Assembly: GCF_004302915.1 (NCBI RefSeq)
Contig: NZ_QQBI01000003.1
Coordinates: 124,001-188,000 of the forward strand
From: Komagataeibacter xylinus
GTDB taxonomy: Bacteria; Pseudomonadota; Alphaproteobacteria; Acetobacterales; Acetobacteraceae
Length of the DNA: 64,000 nt
Reading direction: 5' to 3'
In this document: one piece after another, positions 49,477-59,298 of the stretch
Layout of the letters: the number at the start of each line of letters is the position of its first letter
Position numbering within the stretch: position 1 is the stretch's first letter
Notes under the pieces: generated by a model
The model's database searches: none
Seen by the model: the letters and a program-made list of their open reading frames with translations, nothing else
Told to the model about the DNA's origin: nothing
Translations under genes and position numbers: made by a program

Positions 49477-50382
49477 TCACTGCACCGCGGCCAACAGCAG
49501 CTCGCGCAGCACGCCACGCGCCGCATCAACCGACATGCGCTCGAGCACGAGGGCATTGGGCAGGCCGCCCGAAGGCCCGAGCGGCTCGATCACGGTCATG
49601 CCCCGGGTGAACGTGCCGCAGCATTCCACCTCCACATGTGCCAGATGCCCGCTGAACAGGGTAGGCGCCACCAGTGCCAGCAGGGGGGCGGCGGGCGCCA
49701 GCGCAAGGTCGGCCCCGTTGCCACCGCCGCGGCCCATGCGGGCGGCCACCAGATCGGCATGCACCCGGCCCGCGACCGAGGCCGGGTCGCGGCCCATCGG
49801 GGCGAGCTGTTCCATCCACACCGCATCGGCCACGAAGCGGGAGGTGCAGTCGAGCGGCACGAGCGTGACCGGCACGTCCATCCCCAGCACGACGGATGCG
49901 GCCTCGGTGTCGGCTGCGATATTGCGCTCGGCCACCGTCGTCATATTGCCCGGCACATGAAAGGCGCCGCCCGCAATGACCACGCCATGCAGGTGTCCCG
50001 CCAGATCGGGGGCCTGCACCATGGCAAGGGCCAGCGTGCTCAGCGGGCCACTACAGCACACGCTCACGCTATCGGGCGGGCAGGCGCGTATGGCCTGCAC
50101 CAGCGCGGCCGCCCCCAGCCCGTCATGGCCCGCAGGCAGGCTGCGCCCCGCGCCATAGGGAGGCACCATCGGGCCGGGCGCACCTGCGTAGACGCCCACA
50201 TCCGCCAGGCCATACTGGTCGAGCATGTCGCGCGCATGGGCCATGGCAACCCCGACCTCCGTGGCCTCACCGCTGAACAGCACGCCCGCCAGCCGCACAT
50301 GCGTGGGCAACTGGAGGGCGGCCAGCAGGGTTGCCGCTGCCTGCGCGCCGGGTGTCAGATCAAGAATGATGGGGCGTGTCAT
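49477..50382 (-). CDS. Nucleoside hydrolase-like protein lacking the N-terminal Asp cluster
   Basis: Overall pattern and length (301 aa) fit the inosine/uridine-preferring nucleoside hydrolase family, which cleaves the N-glycosidic bond using a Ca2+ held by DxDPGxDD. Here that motif reads DLTPGAQAA, so the presumed catalytic base and two Ca2+ ligands are replaced. The AGN motif also becomes FSGEA. Retained are GHDGLG, GGAFHVPGN and ERNIAADTEAA. It is probably catalytically changed, or binds rather than cleaves. I chose the ATG at 50380-50382 (MTRPII) with AGGA upstream. It is on the same strand as the ABC importer genes behind it, separated by repeat copy C. Confidence 0.8.
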   Translation of the reverse strand: MTRPIILDLTPGAQAAATLLAALQLPTHVRLAGVLFSGEATEVGVAMAHARDMLDQYGLADVGVYAGAPGPMVPPYGAGRSLPAGHDGLGAAALVQAIRACPPDSVSVCCSGPLSTLALAMVQAPDLAGHLHGVVIAGGAFHVPGNMTTVAERNIAADTEAASVVLGMDVPVTLVPLDCTSRFVADAVWMEQLAPMGRDPASVAGRVHADLVAARMGRGGGNGADLALAPAAPLLALVAPTLFSGHLAHVEVECCGTFTRGMTVIEPLGPSGGLPNALVLERMSVDAARGVLRELLLAAVQ

Positions 50383-50463
50383 GGGCATCCTGTCCTGCAT
50401 GGGTTGCGCGGTGTGTTGGTGGTGGCCTGTTACAACAGTTCCGTCAACCACGGCGCAAACATG

Positions 50464-50546
50464 AGAAAGTTTTTGGTGAAGCTTTGTGCAAAAAACTTCA
50501 GGGAACGCCGCCTTTTTGAAACAAGGGCGGCAGAAAAAAACTTTTA
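50464..50546. repeat. Palindromic intergenic repeat, copy C
   Basis: It starts GAAAGTTTTTGGTGAAGC, has a degenerate GCCGCC/GGGCGGC hairpin, and ends AAAAAAACTTTTACCC. It lies downstream of the ABC permease gene (stop 50566) and upstream of the nucleoside-hydrolase-like gene, both on the minus strand. It is the least perfect of the five copies. Confidence 0.75.
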
Positions 50547-50565
50547 CCCTTTTTAAAACAATACC

Positions 50566-51345
50566 TTAATCAATATCCGCATGGGCTGGCCGCCAGTACA
50601 GCGCCCGCGCCAGAAGCCTGTCCACCCCCCACCACAGCAGCACGGTCATGGCGGCCAGCACGGTAAGGGCTGCAAACATGAGGTCGGTCTGGAAGCGGGT
50701 ATTCGCCGTCTGCATGAGAAAGCCAAGGCCGGAGGATGCCCCCACCCACTCCCCCACCACCGCCCCGATGGGGGCAATGGCCGTGGCCATGCGCACGCCG
50801 GTGGCAAAGGCGGGCATGGCGGCGGGCAGGCGTATATGCACCAGCACGCGCCAGCGCGTGGCCCCCATGGTGCGGGCCAGGTCCATCCACCCCGCCTCGG
50901 TCTGGCGCAGGCCATCGCCAAGTGCTGATGTAACGGGAAAGAAGATGACCAGCACCGCCATCACTACCTTGGATGCCATGCCGAATCCGAACCACAGCAC
51001 CAGCAGCGGCGCGAGTGCGAAAACCGGCACCGCCTGACTGAGCAGCACCATCGGCATGACCCAACGCCGCAGGGGCGCCCACAGCGCCATGGCGATGGCA
51101 AGCGCACTGCCCGCCCCGATGCCGATGCCAAGGCCAAGCAGGGTTTCCTCCAGCGTGGTCAGGGCCGCAGGTTCAAGCTGGGCGCGGCCCGACCACAGGG
51201 CGCGCGCCACGGCATCCGGCGCAGGCAGCATGTAGGGCGGCACATGCCCCCACCGCGCCAGCGCCCCCCACAGGGCCACCAGCCCGGCACAGGTCAGCAC
51301 CGGGCGCAGCACCGCCATGGCGCGATGGGAAGCGGGCCGGGTCAT
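50566..51345 (-). CDS. ABC importer permease (nitrate/sulfonate/thiamine-precursor type)
   Basis: A 259-aa permease of the SsuC/TauC/ThiX group with six helices. It has the EAA loop MGATRWRVLVHIRLPAAMPA and the family PVFALAPLLVLWFGFGMASK. The start is chosen at 51345 (MTRPAS); ATG 51363 is possible. The ATPase lies 228 nt upstream. No periplasmic binding protein gene is present, so the substrate cannot be assigned. Taurine, sulfonate or pyrimidine-precursor uptake are the usual options. Confidence 0.85.
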   Translation of the reverse strand: MTRPASHRAMAVLRPVLTCAGLVALWGALARWGHVPPYMLPAPDAVARALWSGRAQLEPAALTTLEETLLGLGIGIGAGSALAIAMALWAPLRRWVMPMVLLSQAVPVFALAPLLVLWFGFGMASKVVMAVLVIFFPVTSALGDGLRQTEAGWMDLARTMGATRWRVLVHIRLPAAMPAFATGVRMATAIAPIGAVVGEWVGASSGLGFLMQTANTRFQTDLMFAALTVLAAMTVLLWWGVDRLLARALYWRPAHADID

Positions 51346-51410
51346 CGCCCCCGCCACCAGCATGACCGCGTGGGCGGCACCGACACACCAGATACCGGGC
51401 ACCGCGCTTT

Positions 51411-51450
51411 CATGACATGGGGAGAGCTGAAGCCTGTCATGGCCCTCCCC
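51411..51450 (-). other. Interleaved inverted repeats upstream of the permease
   Basis: CATGACA (51411-51417) pairs with TGTCATG (51435-51441). GGGGAG (51419-51424) pairs with CTCCCC (51445-51450). The arms interleave, allowing alternative hairpins or a pseudoknot-like fold in the leader of the permease mRNA. It did not match any riboswitch I know. Confidence 0.3.
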
Positions 51451-51573
51451 GCCAATACGACTGCGCACGCCGTCTCTACCGAAGGGAAAATGCGGCCTCT
51501 CATTGCGCCCCCCACCGCAGCCGGTGTGGCTGCGCACGGGCCACCGTCAGGGCACAGGAACGGATGGGGGGTG

Positions 51574-52296
51574 TCATTGCATCATCCGCCGCAGCAGGCC
51601 CGCCTGCGCGCGCAGCACCGCCGGGGCATCGACCGGGCGCGGCACGGCGCCCTCGGGCACGTCCATGCGGGTAAGGGTGGCGGGGTTGCCTGCCATGAGC
51701 AGCATGGTATCAGCCAGGCGGCAGGCCTCGAGCGGGTCATGGGTAATCAGCACCACGGTGCGCTGGGCCAGCATGCGCCCGGCCAGATCCTGCATGCGCG
51801 CGCGCGTGACGCTGTCGAGCGCGGAAAAGGGTTCATCCATCAGCACCACGGGGCGATCTTCATACAGCACCCGCGCAAGGGCCGCGCGCTGGCGCATGCC
51901 ACCAGACAGGGCGGCAGGCAGCATGCCCGCCTGATCGGCCAGCCCCACGCAGCCCAGCAGGTGGCGCGCGCGGGCGCGGTCAGGCCGCCCGCCACGCAGG
52001 CGCGCGCCCAGTGTCACGTTATCAATCACGCTGGCCCAGGGCAGCAGCAGGTCCTGCTGGCCCATCCACGCCACCCTGCCCGCAAGGGGCAGGCCATCAT
52101 CAGCGACAATATGCCCGTAATCCGGCACGGCCAGCCCGCCAATCATGCGCAGCAGCGAGGTCTTGCCCACCCCGCTTGCGCCGAGCAGCACGGTCATGTG
52201 CCCGGCGGCCAGAAGCAGGTCCAGCCCGCGAAACAGCGGGGCGCTACCAAAGTCCAGCCCGACGCCTTCAAGCCGGATGCCGGGGGGCGGCGTCAT
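51574..52296 (-). CDS. ABC importer ATPase (SsuB/TauB/ThiZ type)
   Basis: A 240-aa ATPase with Walker [14 protein letters not shown]-loop [11 protein letters not shown], signature [14 protein letters not shown], Walker [13 protein letters not shown] and ITHD. The Q-loop and signature resemble the nitrate/sulfonate/ThiZ subgroup. The start overlaps the rnhA stop as ATGA, so it is coupled to rnhA. Confidence 0.88.
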   Translation of the reverse strand: MTPPPGIRLEGVGLDFGSAPLFRGLDLLLAAGHMTVLLGASGVGKTSLLRMIGGLAVPDYGHIVADDGLPLAGRVAWMGQQDLLLPWASVIDNVTLGARLRGGRPDRARARHLLGCVGLADQAGMLPAALSGGMRQRAALARVLYEDRPVVLMDEPFSALDSVTRARMQDLAGRMLAQRTVVLITHDPLEACRLADTMLLMAGNPATLTRMDVPEGAVPRPVDAPAVLRAQAGLLRRMMQ

Positions 52297-52793
52297 TTTT
52301 TACGTTTGGGGTAGGCGATGCCCAGCGCATCACGCGCGGCGGTGGCCATCTGGTCCACGCGCTCGTTATTTACATCGCCCGAATGCCCGCGCACCCATTT
52401 CCACTCGATCTCGTGCCTTGCGCTGATATCGAGCAGCCGCCGCCACAGGTCCATGTTGGCCACCGGGTCGCCCGCCGCATTGCGCCACTTGCGCCGCACC
52501 CAGCCGGTGCTCCAGCGCGTGATGCCGTTGCGCACGTATTCGCTGTCGGTATGCAGCACCACGCGGCAGGGGCGCTTGAGGGCCTCGAGCGCCTCGGCGG
52601 CGGCAGTGAGTTCCATGCGGTTGTTGGTGGTCTCCGCCTCCCCGCCCGAAAGCTCACGCTCCTGCCCGCGAAAGCACAGGAGCGCCCCCCAGCCACCGGG
52701 GCCGGGATTGGGCTTGCAGCCGCCATCGGTCCAGATTTCCACCAGATCGGTCGTGGGCTGCGCCACGCCGGCCGGAGATGTGTCGTCGCTCAT
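52293..52793 (-). CDS. rnhA: Ribonuclease HI
   Basis: Cleaves RNA in RNA-DNA hybrids. The 166-aa protein has the DEDD catalytic set: [33 protein letters not shown] and NNERVDQMA, and the basic loop typical of the E. coli type. A short N-terminal extension ([16 protein letters not shown]) precedes the core. It overlaps both thrB and the ABC ATPase gene by 4 nt. Confidence 0.96.
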   Translation of the reverse strand: MSDDTSPAGVAQPTTDLVEIWTDGGCKPNPGPGGWGALLCFRGQERELSGGEAETTNNRMELTAAAEALEALKRPCRVVLHTDSEYVRNGITRWSTGWVRRKWRNAAGDPVANMDLWRRLLDISARHEIEWKWVRGHSGDVNNERVDQMATAARDALGIAYPKRKK

Positions 52794-53761
52794 GCGGGGA
52801 ATTCCTGACCCAGATGGGCGGCAAAGAATTCCATGCGCGCCAGATAATCAAGCGGGTTCTTGCGCGTGACCAGCGCATCGGGCGGGGTGTTGATCCAGTC
52901 ATACAGCCGGGTGAGCGTAAAGCGGATGGCCGCCCCCGTGGCCAGCGTGGTCAGGGCCGCGTCTTCCGCTTCTTCCAGCGGGCGCACGTGGCGGTAGGCC
53001 GCAATCATGGCCGCCGCCCGCGCGGGCATGAAGCGATGGTCGGCATCGAAACACCAGGCATTGATGGTAATGGCCAGGTCATAGGCATACCAGTCGGTGC
53101 AGGCGAAATAGAAATCGATGATGCCCGAAAGCACCCCGTCACGGAAAAACACGTTATCGGGGAACAGGTCGGCATGGATCTGCCCACGCGGCAGGGTGGG
53201 GTTGTTGCCCACCCCCGGCCATGCGGGCAGCACGCGGGCCAGCACCGCCCCGATATCGCGCACGAGCCCCGCGCGCAGTTCATCACCGCGCGCGCGGCAG
53301 GCATCCAGCAGCCCGGTCCAGGCCTGCGGCCCCATAGAGTTGGGGCGCTCGGCAACAAACCCCTCGCCCAGCAGGTGCAGCCGCGCCATGGCGGTGCCCA
53401 CCTGCGCGCACATATCCACATCCACCGCCACGGCCCCCTTGCCGGGCAGGAAGGTGGTGATGGCGGCAGGCCTGCCGCACAGTTCACGCAGCGTGCGGCC
53501 GTGGCGGTCGGCTACCGGCAGCGGGCAGGACAGCCCGCGCGCGGCCAGATACTGCATCAGCCCGAGGAACCATGGCAGTTCCCCGGGGTTCACCCGGCGC
53601 TCATAGAGCGTCAGGATAAAGGTGGCCTCGGTGGTCTTCAGCAGGAAATTGCTGTTCTCCACCCCTTCCGCAATGCCGTGGCAGGCGACGGGCCTGCCGA
53701 TGTCATAGCCTTCGAGAAACGCAGCCAGCGCATCGTCCGGCACTTCGGTATAGACTGCCAT
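52790..53761 (-). CDS. thrB: Homoserine kinase, aminoglycoside phosphotransferase-fold type
   Basis: Phosphorylates homoserine in threonine synthesis. This is the alphaproteobacterial APH-fold ThrB, not the GHMP type. Length is 323 aa. Motifs are [22 protein letters not shown] near the N-terminus (residues ~33-54), catalytic [17 protein letters not shown] and metal-binding [18 protein letters not shown]. It lies 13 nt downstream of ispH and is coupled to rnhA. The ispH-thrB-rnhA order is common in alphaproteobacteria. Confidence 0.94.
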   Translation of the reverse strand: MAVYTEVPDDALAAFLEGYDIGRPVACHGIAEGVENSNFLLKTTEATFILTLYERRVNPGELPWFLGLMQYLAARGLSCPLPVADRHGRTLRELCGRPAAITTFLPGKGAVAVDVDMCAQVGTAMARLHLLGEGFVAERPNSMGPQAWTGLLDACRARGDELRAGLVRDIGAVLARVLPAWPGVGNNPTLPRGQIHADLFPDNVFFRDGVLSGIIDFYFACTDWYAYDLAITINAWCFDADHRFMPARAAAMIAAYRHVRPLEEAEDAALTTLATGAAIRFTLTRLYDWINTPPDALVTRKNPLDYLARMEFFAAHLGQEFPA

Positions 53762-53774
53762 GTGACGGTACGGA

Positions 53775-54773
53775 TCAGCCCAGCGGCGCCGGCAGGCGGA
53801 AGGCCACGTTTTCTTCCTTCACGGTAATTTCCTCGATCTCGAGCGTGAAGCGCTTGGCAAGGGCGGCCACCATTTCCTGCACCAGCGATTCCGGGGCGGA
53901 GGCGCCAGCGGTAATGCCCAGCGTGGACACGCCATCGAGCGCCGACCAGTCCAGCGCGTTCAGGCGCGGCACCAGCAGGGCGCGCGGCGCGCCCGAGCGC
54001 TCGGCCACCTCGCGCAGGCGCTGCGAGTTCGACGAGTTGGGCGAGCCGATCACGATCACCAGGTCACAGCCCGGCGCGATGGCCTTGACCGCTTCCTGCC
54101 GGTTGGTGGTGGCGTAGCAGATATCCTCGCGGCGCGGGCCTTCGATCAGCGGAAAGCGGTCGCGCAGGATGTCCACGATCTCCGCCGTGTCATCAACCGA
54201 GAGCGTGGTCTGGGTGATGAAGGCAAGCCGCGAGGGGTCGGCGGGCTGGACGGTGCGGGCTTCCTCGGCATCGTTGATCAGCGTGACGGCCCCCACGGGC
54301 AGCTGGCCCATGGTGCCCACCACTTCGGGGTGGCCGGCATGGCCGATCATCAGGATATGGCGGCTTTCCGGGCCACCATCGGCGAAGTGGCGCTCGGCCT
54401 CACGGTGCACTTTCGAGACCAGCGGGCAGGTGGCATCCAGGTAAAGCAGGTTGCGGCGCATGGCCTCGGCCGGCACGGTCTTGGGCACGCCATGGGCCGA
54501 GAACACGACCTGGCCATCGGCGGGAACTTCATCGAGTTCCTCGACAAAGATCGCGCCCTGCGCCTCGAGCGCCTCGACCACGGTGCGGTTATGCACGATC
54601 TCGTGGCGGACATAGACCGGCGCGCCGTAACGGCGGATTGCTTCCTCCACCACGCGGATGGCACGATCGACACCGGCGCAGAAGCCGCGGGGGCCTGCGA
54701 GCAGCACCTTGAGCACGCGGGGCGGGGCATCGGCGGCGGTATTATCGGGCGTATGAATCATCTGGTCGGGCAT
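53775..54773 (-). CDS. ispH: 4-hydroxy-3-methylbut-2-enyl diphosphate reductase
   Basis: Last step of the MEP isoprenoid pathway; a Fe-S enzyme. The 332-aa protein has cluster and active-site motifs [24 protein letters not shown], the catalytic [11 protein letters not shown] region and [12 protein letters not shown]. The start at 54771-54773 (MPDQMI) is chosen over a longer upstream frame. It depends on Fe-S assembly (SUF). Confidence 0.96.
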   Translation of the reverse strand: MPDQMIHTPDNTAADAPPRVLKVLLAGPRGFCAGVDRAIRVVEEAIRRYGAPVYVRHEIVHNRTVVEALEAQGAIFVEELDEVPADGQVVFSAHGVPKTVPAEAMRRNLLYLDATCPLVSKVHREAERHFADGGPESRHILMIGHAGHPEVVGTMGQLPVGAVTLINDAEEARTVQPADPSRLAFITQTTLSVDDTAEIVDILRDRFPLIEGPRREDICYATTNRQEAVKAIAPGCDLVIVIGSPNSSNSQRLREVAERSGAPRALLVPRLNALDWSALDGVSTLGITAGASAPESLVQEMVAALAKRFTLEIEEITVKEENVAFRLPAPLG

Positions 54774-55024
54774 GGTGTTCCCCAAACATCCGGCGGGCGG
54801 TATAGGATACGGGCCGCGATCTGCTACAGTTGCGGCGCCGGCATCCCGAGCGATGGACCCGGCCCTACGCAAACCACGGCAATGGCGCAAGCCATTTTCC
54901 CGTTCATCCTAACGTATTCTGCCATGCCTGTCCTCCCCCCACGTCCTGCCGCCTGCACATCCCGCCCCGTGCCATGCCCGTGCCGTGGGGCTACATCCAC
55001 ACCTGACCTAGCCGGAACACCCGC

Positions 55025-55603
55025 ATGATCCCTGCCCCTGTGTCGCCGCGCCTGTGGCGCAATGCCCTGAAAATCTGCACGGTCGCGGGCCTGTCCCTGC
55101 TGGGCGCGTGCGAGGGCGAATCCGATTCGATCGATTTCGCCCCGGCCTGCCCGGTGGTGGAAATTCCGGGCGAGGCGGCGGATTACTACCAGTACACCGG
55201 CAATGACCATGACATTACCCACCTCGTGGCGCGCGCCGGCCTGACACGCGTGGTCGGCTCGTGCGAGGAAGGCCAGCACCGCACGGTCATGACCAACATG
55301 CAGATCGGCCTGCATGTCGAGCGCGGGCCGGCCTCGGGGGTCAATTTCGTCAACATCCCGTATTTCGTGGCCGTGGTGTTCAATGGCGAGATCAAGAGCA
55401 AGAAGGAATTCGTGGCCCATGTCTCGTTTGATGACGGGCGCATGCAGGACCTGACCCACACCCGCAACATTCCCATCACGCTGCCGGTGTCGCGCCATAT
55501 CCACAGCGACCAGTACCATATCGAGATCGGCTTCCAGCTCACCAAGGCGCAGCTTGACTTCAACCGCGCCCATCTTGTCATGCCCACCTTCCACAAGATG
55601 TAA
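55025..55603 (+). CDS. Conserved lipoprotein of unknown function
   Basis: A 192-aa protein with a type II signal peptide: hydrophobic segment ~13-28, then LLGAC with lipidated Cys at about 29. The mature part looks like a beta-rich domain (RTVMTNMQIGLHVERGP, VAVVFNGEIKSKKEF, YHIEIGFQLTKAQLDFNRAH). I do not recognise a named family. Its stop lies 10 nt before the OPT transporter start, so the two may be cotranscribed. The promoter region is the 251-nt gap shared with divergent ispH. Confidence 0.8.
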   Translation: MIPAPVSPRLWRNALKICTVAGLSLLGACEGESDSIDFAPACPVVEIPGEAADYYQYTGNDHDITHLVARAGLTRVVGSCEEGQHRTVMTNMQIGLHVERGPASGVNFVNIPYFVAVVFNGEIKSKKEFVAHVSFDDGRMQDLTHTRNIPITLPVSRHIHSDQYHIEIGFQLTKAQLDFNRAHLVMPTFHKM

Positions 55604-55613
55604 GGCCGCCCCC

Positions 55614-57554
55614 ATGCCCGACCGCGCAGCAGATACGAGGGAACTGACCTGGCGCGGCGTGGTGATCGGCGCGCTGATCACGGTCGTCTTCACCGCGTCC
55701 AATGTCTATCTGGGCCTGCGGGTGGGGCTGACGGTGGCGACCTCCATCCCCGCCGCCGTCATTTCCATGGCGGTGCTGCGCGCGCTGGGCGGCGGCACGA
55801 TCCTCGAGAACAACCTCGTCCAGACCCAGGCCTCGGCGGCGGGCACGCTGTCATGCGTGTTCGCCAGCCTGCCCGCGCTGGTCATGGCCGGGTTCTGGCA
55901 GCGCTTCCCCTTCCTCCAGACAGCCCTGCTCACGGCGGCGGGCGGCATGACGGGCGTGCTGTTCACCATCCCGCTGCGCCGGGTCATGCTGGCCGACCCC
56001 ACCCTGCCCTTCCCCGAAGGGGTGGCGGCGGCCGAGATCCTGCGCGCGGGCCACCATGGCGAAAGCCCCGGCGGCCTGCGCGCGCTGGTGCAGGGCGGCA
56101 TTCTTGCAGGCTGCCTCACCTTCGCCACGGCGGGGCTGCGGCTGCTGGGCGATGGGATGACGGCCTCGCTTGCCTATGGGCTTTCGGCCTTCCGGTTCTC
56201 GATCGGCTTTTCGCCCGCGCTGCTCGGCGCGGGGTATCTCGTGGGGCTGGAAGGCGGACTGGCCATGCTGCTCGGCGCGCTGCTGACATGGGAGGTCGCC
56301 ATTCCCGTCATGGCGCACCTGCTGCCGCACCCGCCGGGGCTGGGTGCGGGTGATTTCGCAACCCGGATATGGAAGGACAAGGCGCGTTTCATCGGCGTAG
56401 GGCTGATTGGCGTCGCCGCCATCTGGACCGTGCTGCGCATGGGCCGTCCGCTGCTGGGCAGCATGCGCACGCTGCTGGCGCGCCAGCCCGCCACGGCGGC
56501 CCGGCCCGAGCGCACCGATACCGACCTCCCGCCCCGCGCCATGCTGGCCGTGGCCGGGCTGGTGACCGTGACGATTGGCGGCATGTTCATGGCCTTTTCC
56601 GCATCCGCCGGGCCTGTATCGGCGCTGGTGGCGGCGCTGGCGGGGCTTGCGTGCTGCCTGGGGCTGGGGCTGTTCGTGGCGGCGGCATGCGGCTACATGG
56701 CGGGGCTGGTGGGGTCATCCTCCTCGCCGCTGTCGGGCGTTATCATCCTTGCGGCGATGTGCCTGGCCTGCGTGTTTGTGGCGCTACGCGCGGTGGGGCT
56801 GTTCGCTGGGGCGCAGGGGCAGCATTTCGCAATCGGGTTCTGCCTGTATGCGCTGACCGCCATCACCGCCTCCGCCGCCATTGCCAATGACAACCTGCAG
56901 GACCTTAAAACCGGCCGCATGGTGAATGCCACGCCGTGGCGACAGGAAATCGCGCTGCTGATCGGCTGCGTGACCGGGGGCATGGTCATTCCGCCCGTGC
57001 TCAACGTGCTGTACCAGACCTACGGCTTCGTGGGTGCCATGCCGCATGCGGGCATGGACCCCGCGCAGGCACTGGCCGCCCCGCAGCCAGCACTCCTGCT
57101 CATGATCACATCGGGCATTTTCCTGCATCAGCTTGACTGGAGCATGCTGGGGCTGGGGGTGGCCACGGGCTGCGGGCTGATTGCGCTCGATGGTGCCCTG
57201 CGCCGCAGCGGGCGCGGCGCGTTGCCGCCACTGGCAGTGGGCATTGGCATCTACCTGCCCATGAGCATTTCCATGACGCTGGCCGTGGGCGCCCTGCTTG
57301 GCCATGTCATGACCCGGCTGACCAAAGGGGCGGGCCGCCATCAGGGCACCATGGTCGCCTCGGGACTGATCGTGGGCGAGAGCCTGACCGGGGTGGTGCT
57401 GGCCTGCCTGTCGGCTGCAAGCGGGCGTGACGCGCCGCTTTCGCTGCGCCCCGCGGGCATGGGCGGCACGCTGCCCGAACTGGCGGGGCTTGCGGCCTTC
57501 TGCGCCCTGTGCCTGTGGTTTGGTCGCGCGCAACGGCGTGGCGCGGGCCAATAA
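55614..57554 (+). CDS. OPT-family oligopeptide transporter
   Basis: A large integral membrane protein (646 aa) with about 14-16 hydrophobic segments. Family marks are NVYLGLRVGLTVATSIPAAV near the N-terminus, ENNLVQTQASAAGTLS, LPFPEGVAAAEIL, GLVGSSSSPLSGV and NDNLQDLKTGRMVNATPW. OPT proteins import peptides or metal chelates with protons. The M3 oligopeptidase immediately downstream suggests peptide uptake followed by cleavage, which is inference. The ribosome-binding site is weak, so translation may be coupled to the lipoprotein gene. Confidence 0.92.
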   Translation: MPDRAADTRELTWRGVVIGALITVVFTASNVYLGLRVGLTVATSIPAAVISMAVLRALGGGTILENNLVQTQASAAGTLSCVFASLPALVMAGFWQRFPFLQTALLTAAGGMTGVLFTIPLRRVMLADPTLPFPEGVAAAEILRAGHHGESPGGLRALVQGGILAGCLTFATAGLRLLGDGMTASLAYGLSAFRFSIGFSPALLGAGYLVGLEGGLAMLLGALLTWEVAIPVMAHLLPHPPGLGAGDFATRIWKDKARFIGVGLIGVAAIWTVLRMGRPLLGSMRTLLARQPATAARPERTDTDLPPRAMLAVAGLVTVTIGGMFMAFSASAGPVSALVAALAGLACCLGLGLFVAAACGYMAGLVGSSSSPLSGVIILAAMCLACVFVALRAVGLFAGAQGQHFAIGFCLYALTAITASAAIANDNLQDLKTGRMVNATPWRQEIALLIGCVTGGMVIPPVLNVLYQTYGFVGAMPHAGMDPAQALAAPQPALLLMITSGIFLHQLDWSMLGLGVATGCGLIALDGALRRSGRGALPPLAVGIGIYLPMSISMTLAVGALLGHVMTRLTKGAGRHQGTMVASGLIVGESLTGVVLACLSAASGRDAPLSLRPAGMGGTLPELAGLAAFCALCLWFGRAQRRGAGQ

Positions 57555-57603
57555 CCCGCTGGGGGCATGGACGCAGGCCCGCTTTCCATGGCACCCTGCC
57601 TGC

Positions 57604-59277
57604 ATGTCCCGCCCTTTTGACAGCCTCGCCTTTCCCCGCCCCGCGCGTGATGCGCTGGCCCTGCGCTTCGGCCAGGTCTCGACCCTGCTCGATCAGGGTC
57701 GCGTGGCCGATGCCGCAGGCCTGTTCGATACGATCCGCCGCGATTATGAAAGCTGGTCCGCCCTGGTCGACCTGCGCTTCGCACAGGACACCACCAGCCC
57801 GGCCGCCAAGGCCGACCGTGACTACGCCGATGGGCTGGGTCCGTATGTCACCGCGCATGAAGTCACCCTCAAGCGCAGGCTGCTCGAATACCCCGACCCC
57901 ACGGCGGTGGCCCAGGTGGTAACGCCCCACACGCTGGAACTGTGGCGCACCGACATCACCACCTTCGACCCCCGCATTGCCGATGCGCTGGAGGAGGAAG
58001 CCCGCCTGAGCGGTGAATACACCGCCCTGCTGGCCAGCGCGCGGGTGGAGATTGGCGGCCAGCAGGTCAACCTGTCCGGCCTCGCCCCCTATGCCGAGAG
58101 CACCGACCGCGCCGTGCGCCAGCAGGCCGAACAGGTGCGCTGGGCGTTCTTTGCCAAAAACGCGACCCGGCTCGACACCCTGTTTGACGACATGGTGCAC
58201 CTGCGCGATGGCATGGCGCGCACGCTGGGTTATGACAGCTACATTCCGCTGGCCTACCGCCGCATGCGCCGCGTGGATTACGGGCCTGCCGATGTCGCCC
58301 GCTTTCGCGAGGACGTGCGCACCCATGTCGTGCCGCTGGTGCATGACATCGTGCGCAAACGCACCACCACCATGGGGTGGGAGGTGCTGTATTCATGGGA
58401 TGAACCGCTGGTCGACCCGCTGGGCAACCCCCGCCCGGCAGGCGGGCATGACGTGCTCATGGCCCGCGCGCAGGCCATGTTCGACCGCATGGGCGGCGAT
58501 CTCGGCCCCTTCTTTGCCCAGATGCGCGAGAACGGCTATCTCGACCTCATCAACCGGCCGGGCAAGGCGGGGGGCGGGTTCTGCACGTCCTTCCCCACGG
58601 TGGGCATGCCGTTCATCTTCGCCAACTTCAATGGCACGCAGCACGACATCAACGTGTTCACGCACGAGATGGGCCATGCCTACCAGAACTGGAAAAGCCG
58701 CAAGCTGCCCGCCATCGACCTGCTGTGGCCAACCATGGACGCCGCCGAGATCAACTCGATGGCGCTGGAATTCCTCACCTGGCCGCATATCGACCTGATG
58801 GTCGAGCCCGGTCAGGGCGAGCGCTACCGGCGCATGCACCTCATCTCGTCGCTCGCCTTCCTGCCTTACGGCGTGTGTGTCGATCACTTCCAGCACGAGG
58901 TCTATGCCCGCCCCGACATGACCCCCGCCGAGCGCCATGCCGTGTGGCGCGCGCTCGAGCAGCGCTACCTGCCCTGGCGCGACTATGGCGGCCTGCCCCA
59001 CCCCACCATGGGGGGGCGGTGGCAGGCACAGGGGCATATCTACCGCTCGCCGTTCTATTACATCGATTACGCGCTGGCCCTGTGCTGCGCCATGCAGTTC
59101 TGGATCCGCAGCCGCGACGACATGCCGGGCGCACTGAAGGCCTATGTGGACCTGTGCGCGCAGGGTGGGGCGCAACCCTTCACCCGGCTCGTGCGTTCTG
59201 CCGGGCTTCAGTCTCCCTTCCAGCCCGGCACGCTGGCCGATGTGGTGCGCACCGCCCGCGCCCTGCTGGATGACTGA
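57604..59277 (+). CDS. M3-family oligoendopeptidase (PepF-like)
   Basis: A cytoplasmic zinc peptidase of 557 aa with the HExxH motif as FTHEMGHAYQN. The third ligand lies in the downstream AAEINSMALEFL. The N-terminal helical domain (about 1-200) is typical. The start at ATG 57604 lies 49 nt past the OPT stop. It probably degrades imported peptides. A hairpin AAACGG/CCGTTT with a T run and repeat copy D follow the stop. Confidence 0.92.
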   Translation: MSRPFDSLAFPRPARDALALRFGQVSTLLDQGRVADAAGLFDTIRRDYESWSALVDLRFAQDTTSPAAKADRDYADGLGPYVTAHEVTLKRRLLEYPDPTAVAQVVTPHTLELWRTDITTFDPRIADALEEEARLSGEYTALLASARVEIGGQQVNLSGLAPYAESTDRAVRQQAEQVRWAFFAKNATRLDTLFDDMVHLRDGMARTLGYDSYIPLAYRRMRRVDYGPADVARFREDVRTHVVPLVHDIVRKRTTTMGWEVLYSWDEPLVDPLGNPRPAGGHDVLMARAQAMFDRMGGDLGPFFAQMRENGYLDLINRPGKAGGGFCTSFPTVGMPFIFANFNGTQHDINVFTHEMGHAYQNWKSRKLPAIDLLWPTMDAAEINSMALEFLTWPHIDLMVEPGQGERYRRMHLISSLAFLPYGVCVDHFQHEVYARPDMTPAERHAVWRALEQRYLPWRDYGGLPHPTMGGRWQAQGHIYRSPFYYIDYALALCCAMQFWIRSRDDMPGALKAYVDLCAQGGAQPFTRLVRSAGLQSPFQPGTLADVVRTARALLDD

Positions 59278-59298
59278 AAACGGAAGGCCGTTTTTGGG
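59278..59298 (+). terminator. Terminator of the M3 peptidase gene
   Basis: AAACGG AAGG CCGTTTTT: a short stem with tetraloop and T run directly after the stop codon. It merges with the left end of repeat copy D. Confidence 0.75.

Noticed and set aside
51346-51573. TPP-type riboswitch ahead of the ABC permease
   Set aside because: TGAGAG occurs, but the second conserved half (GAACCTGATC and the GCGTAGGGA part) is missing.
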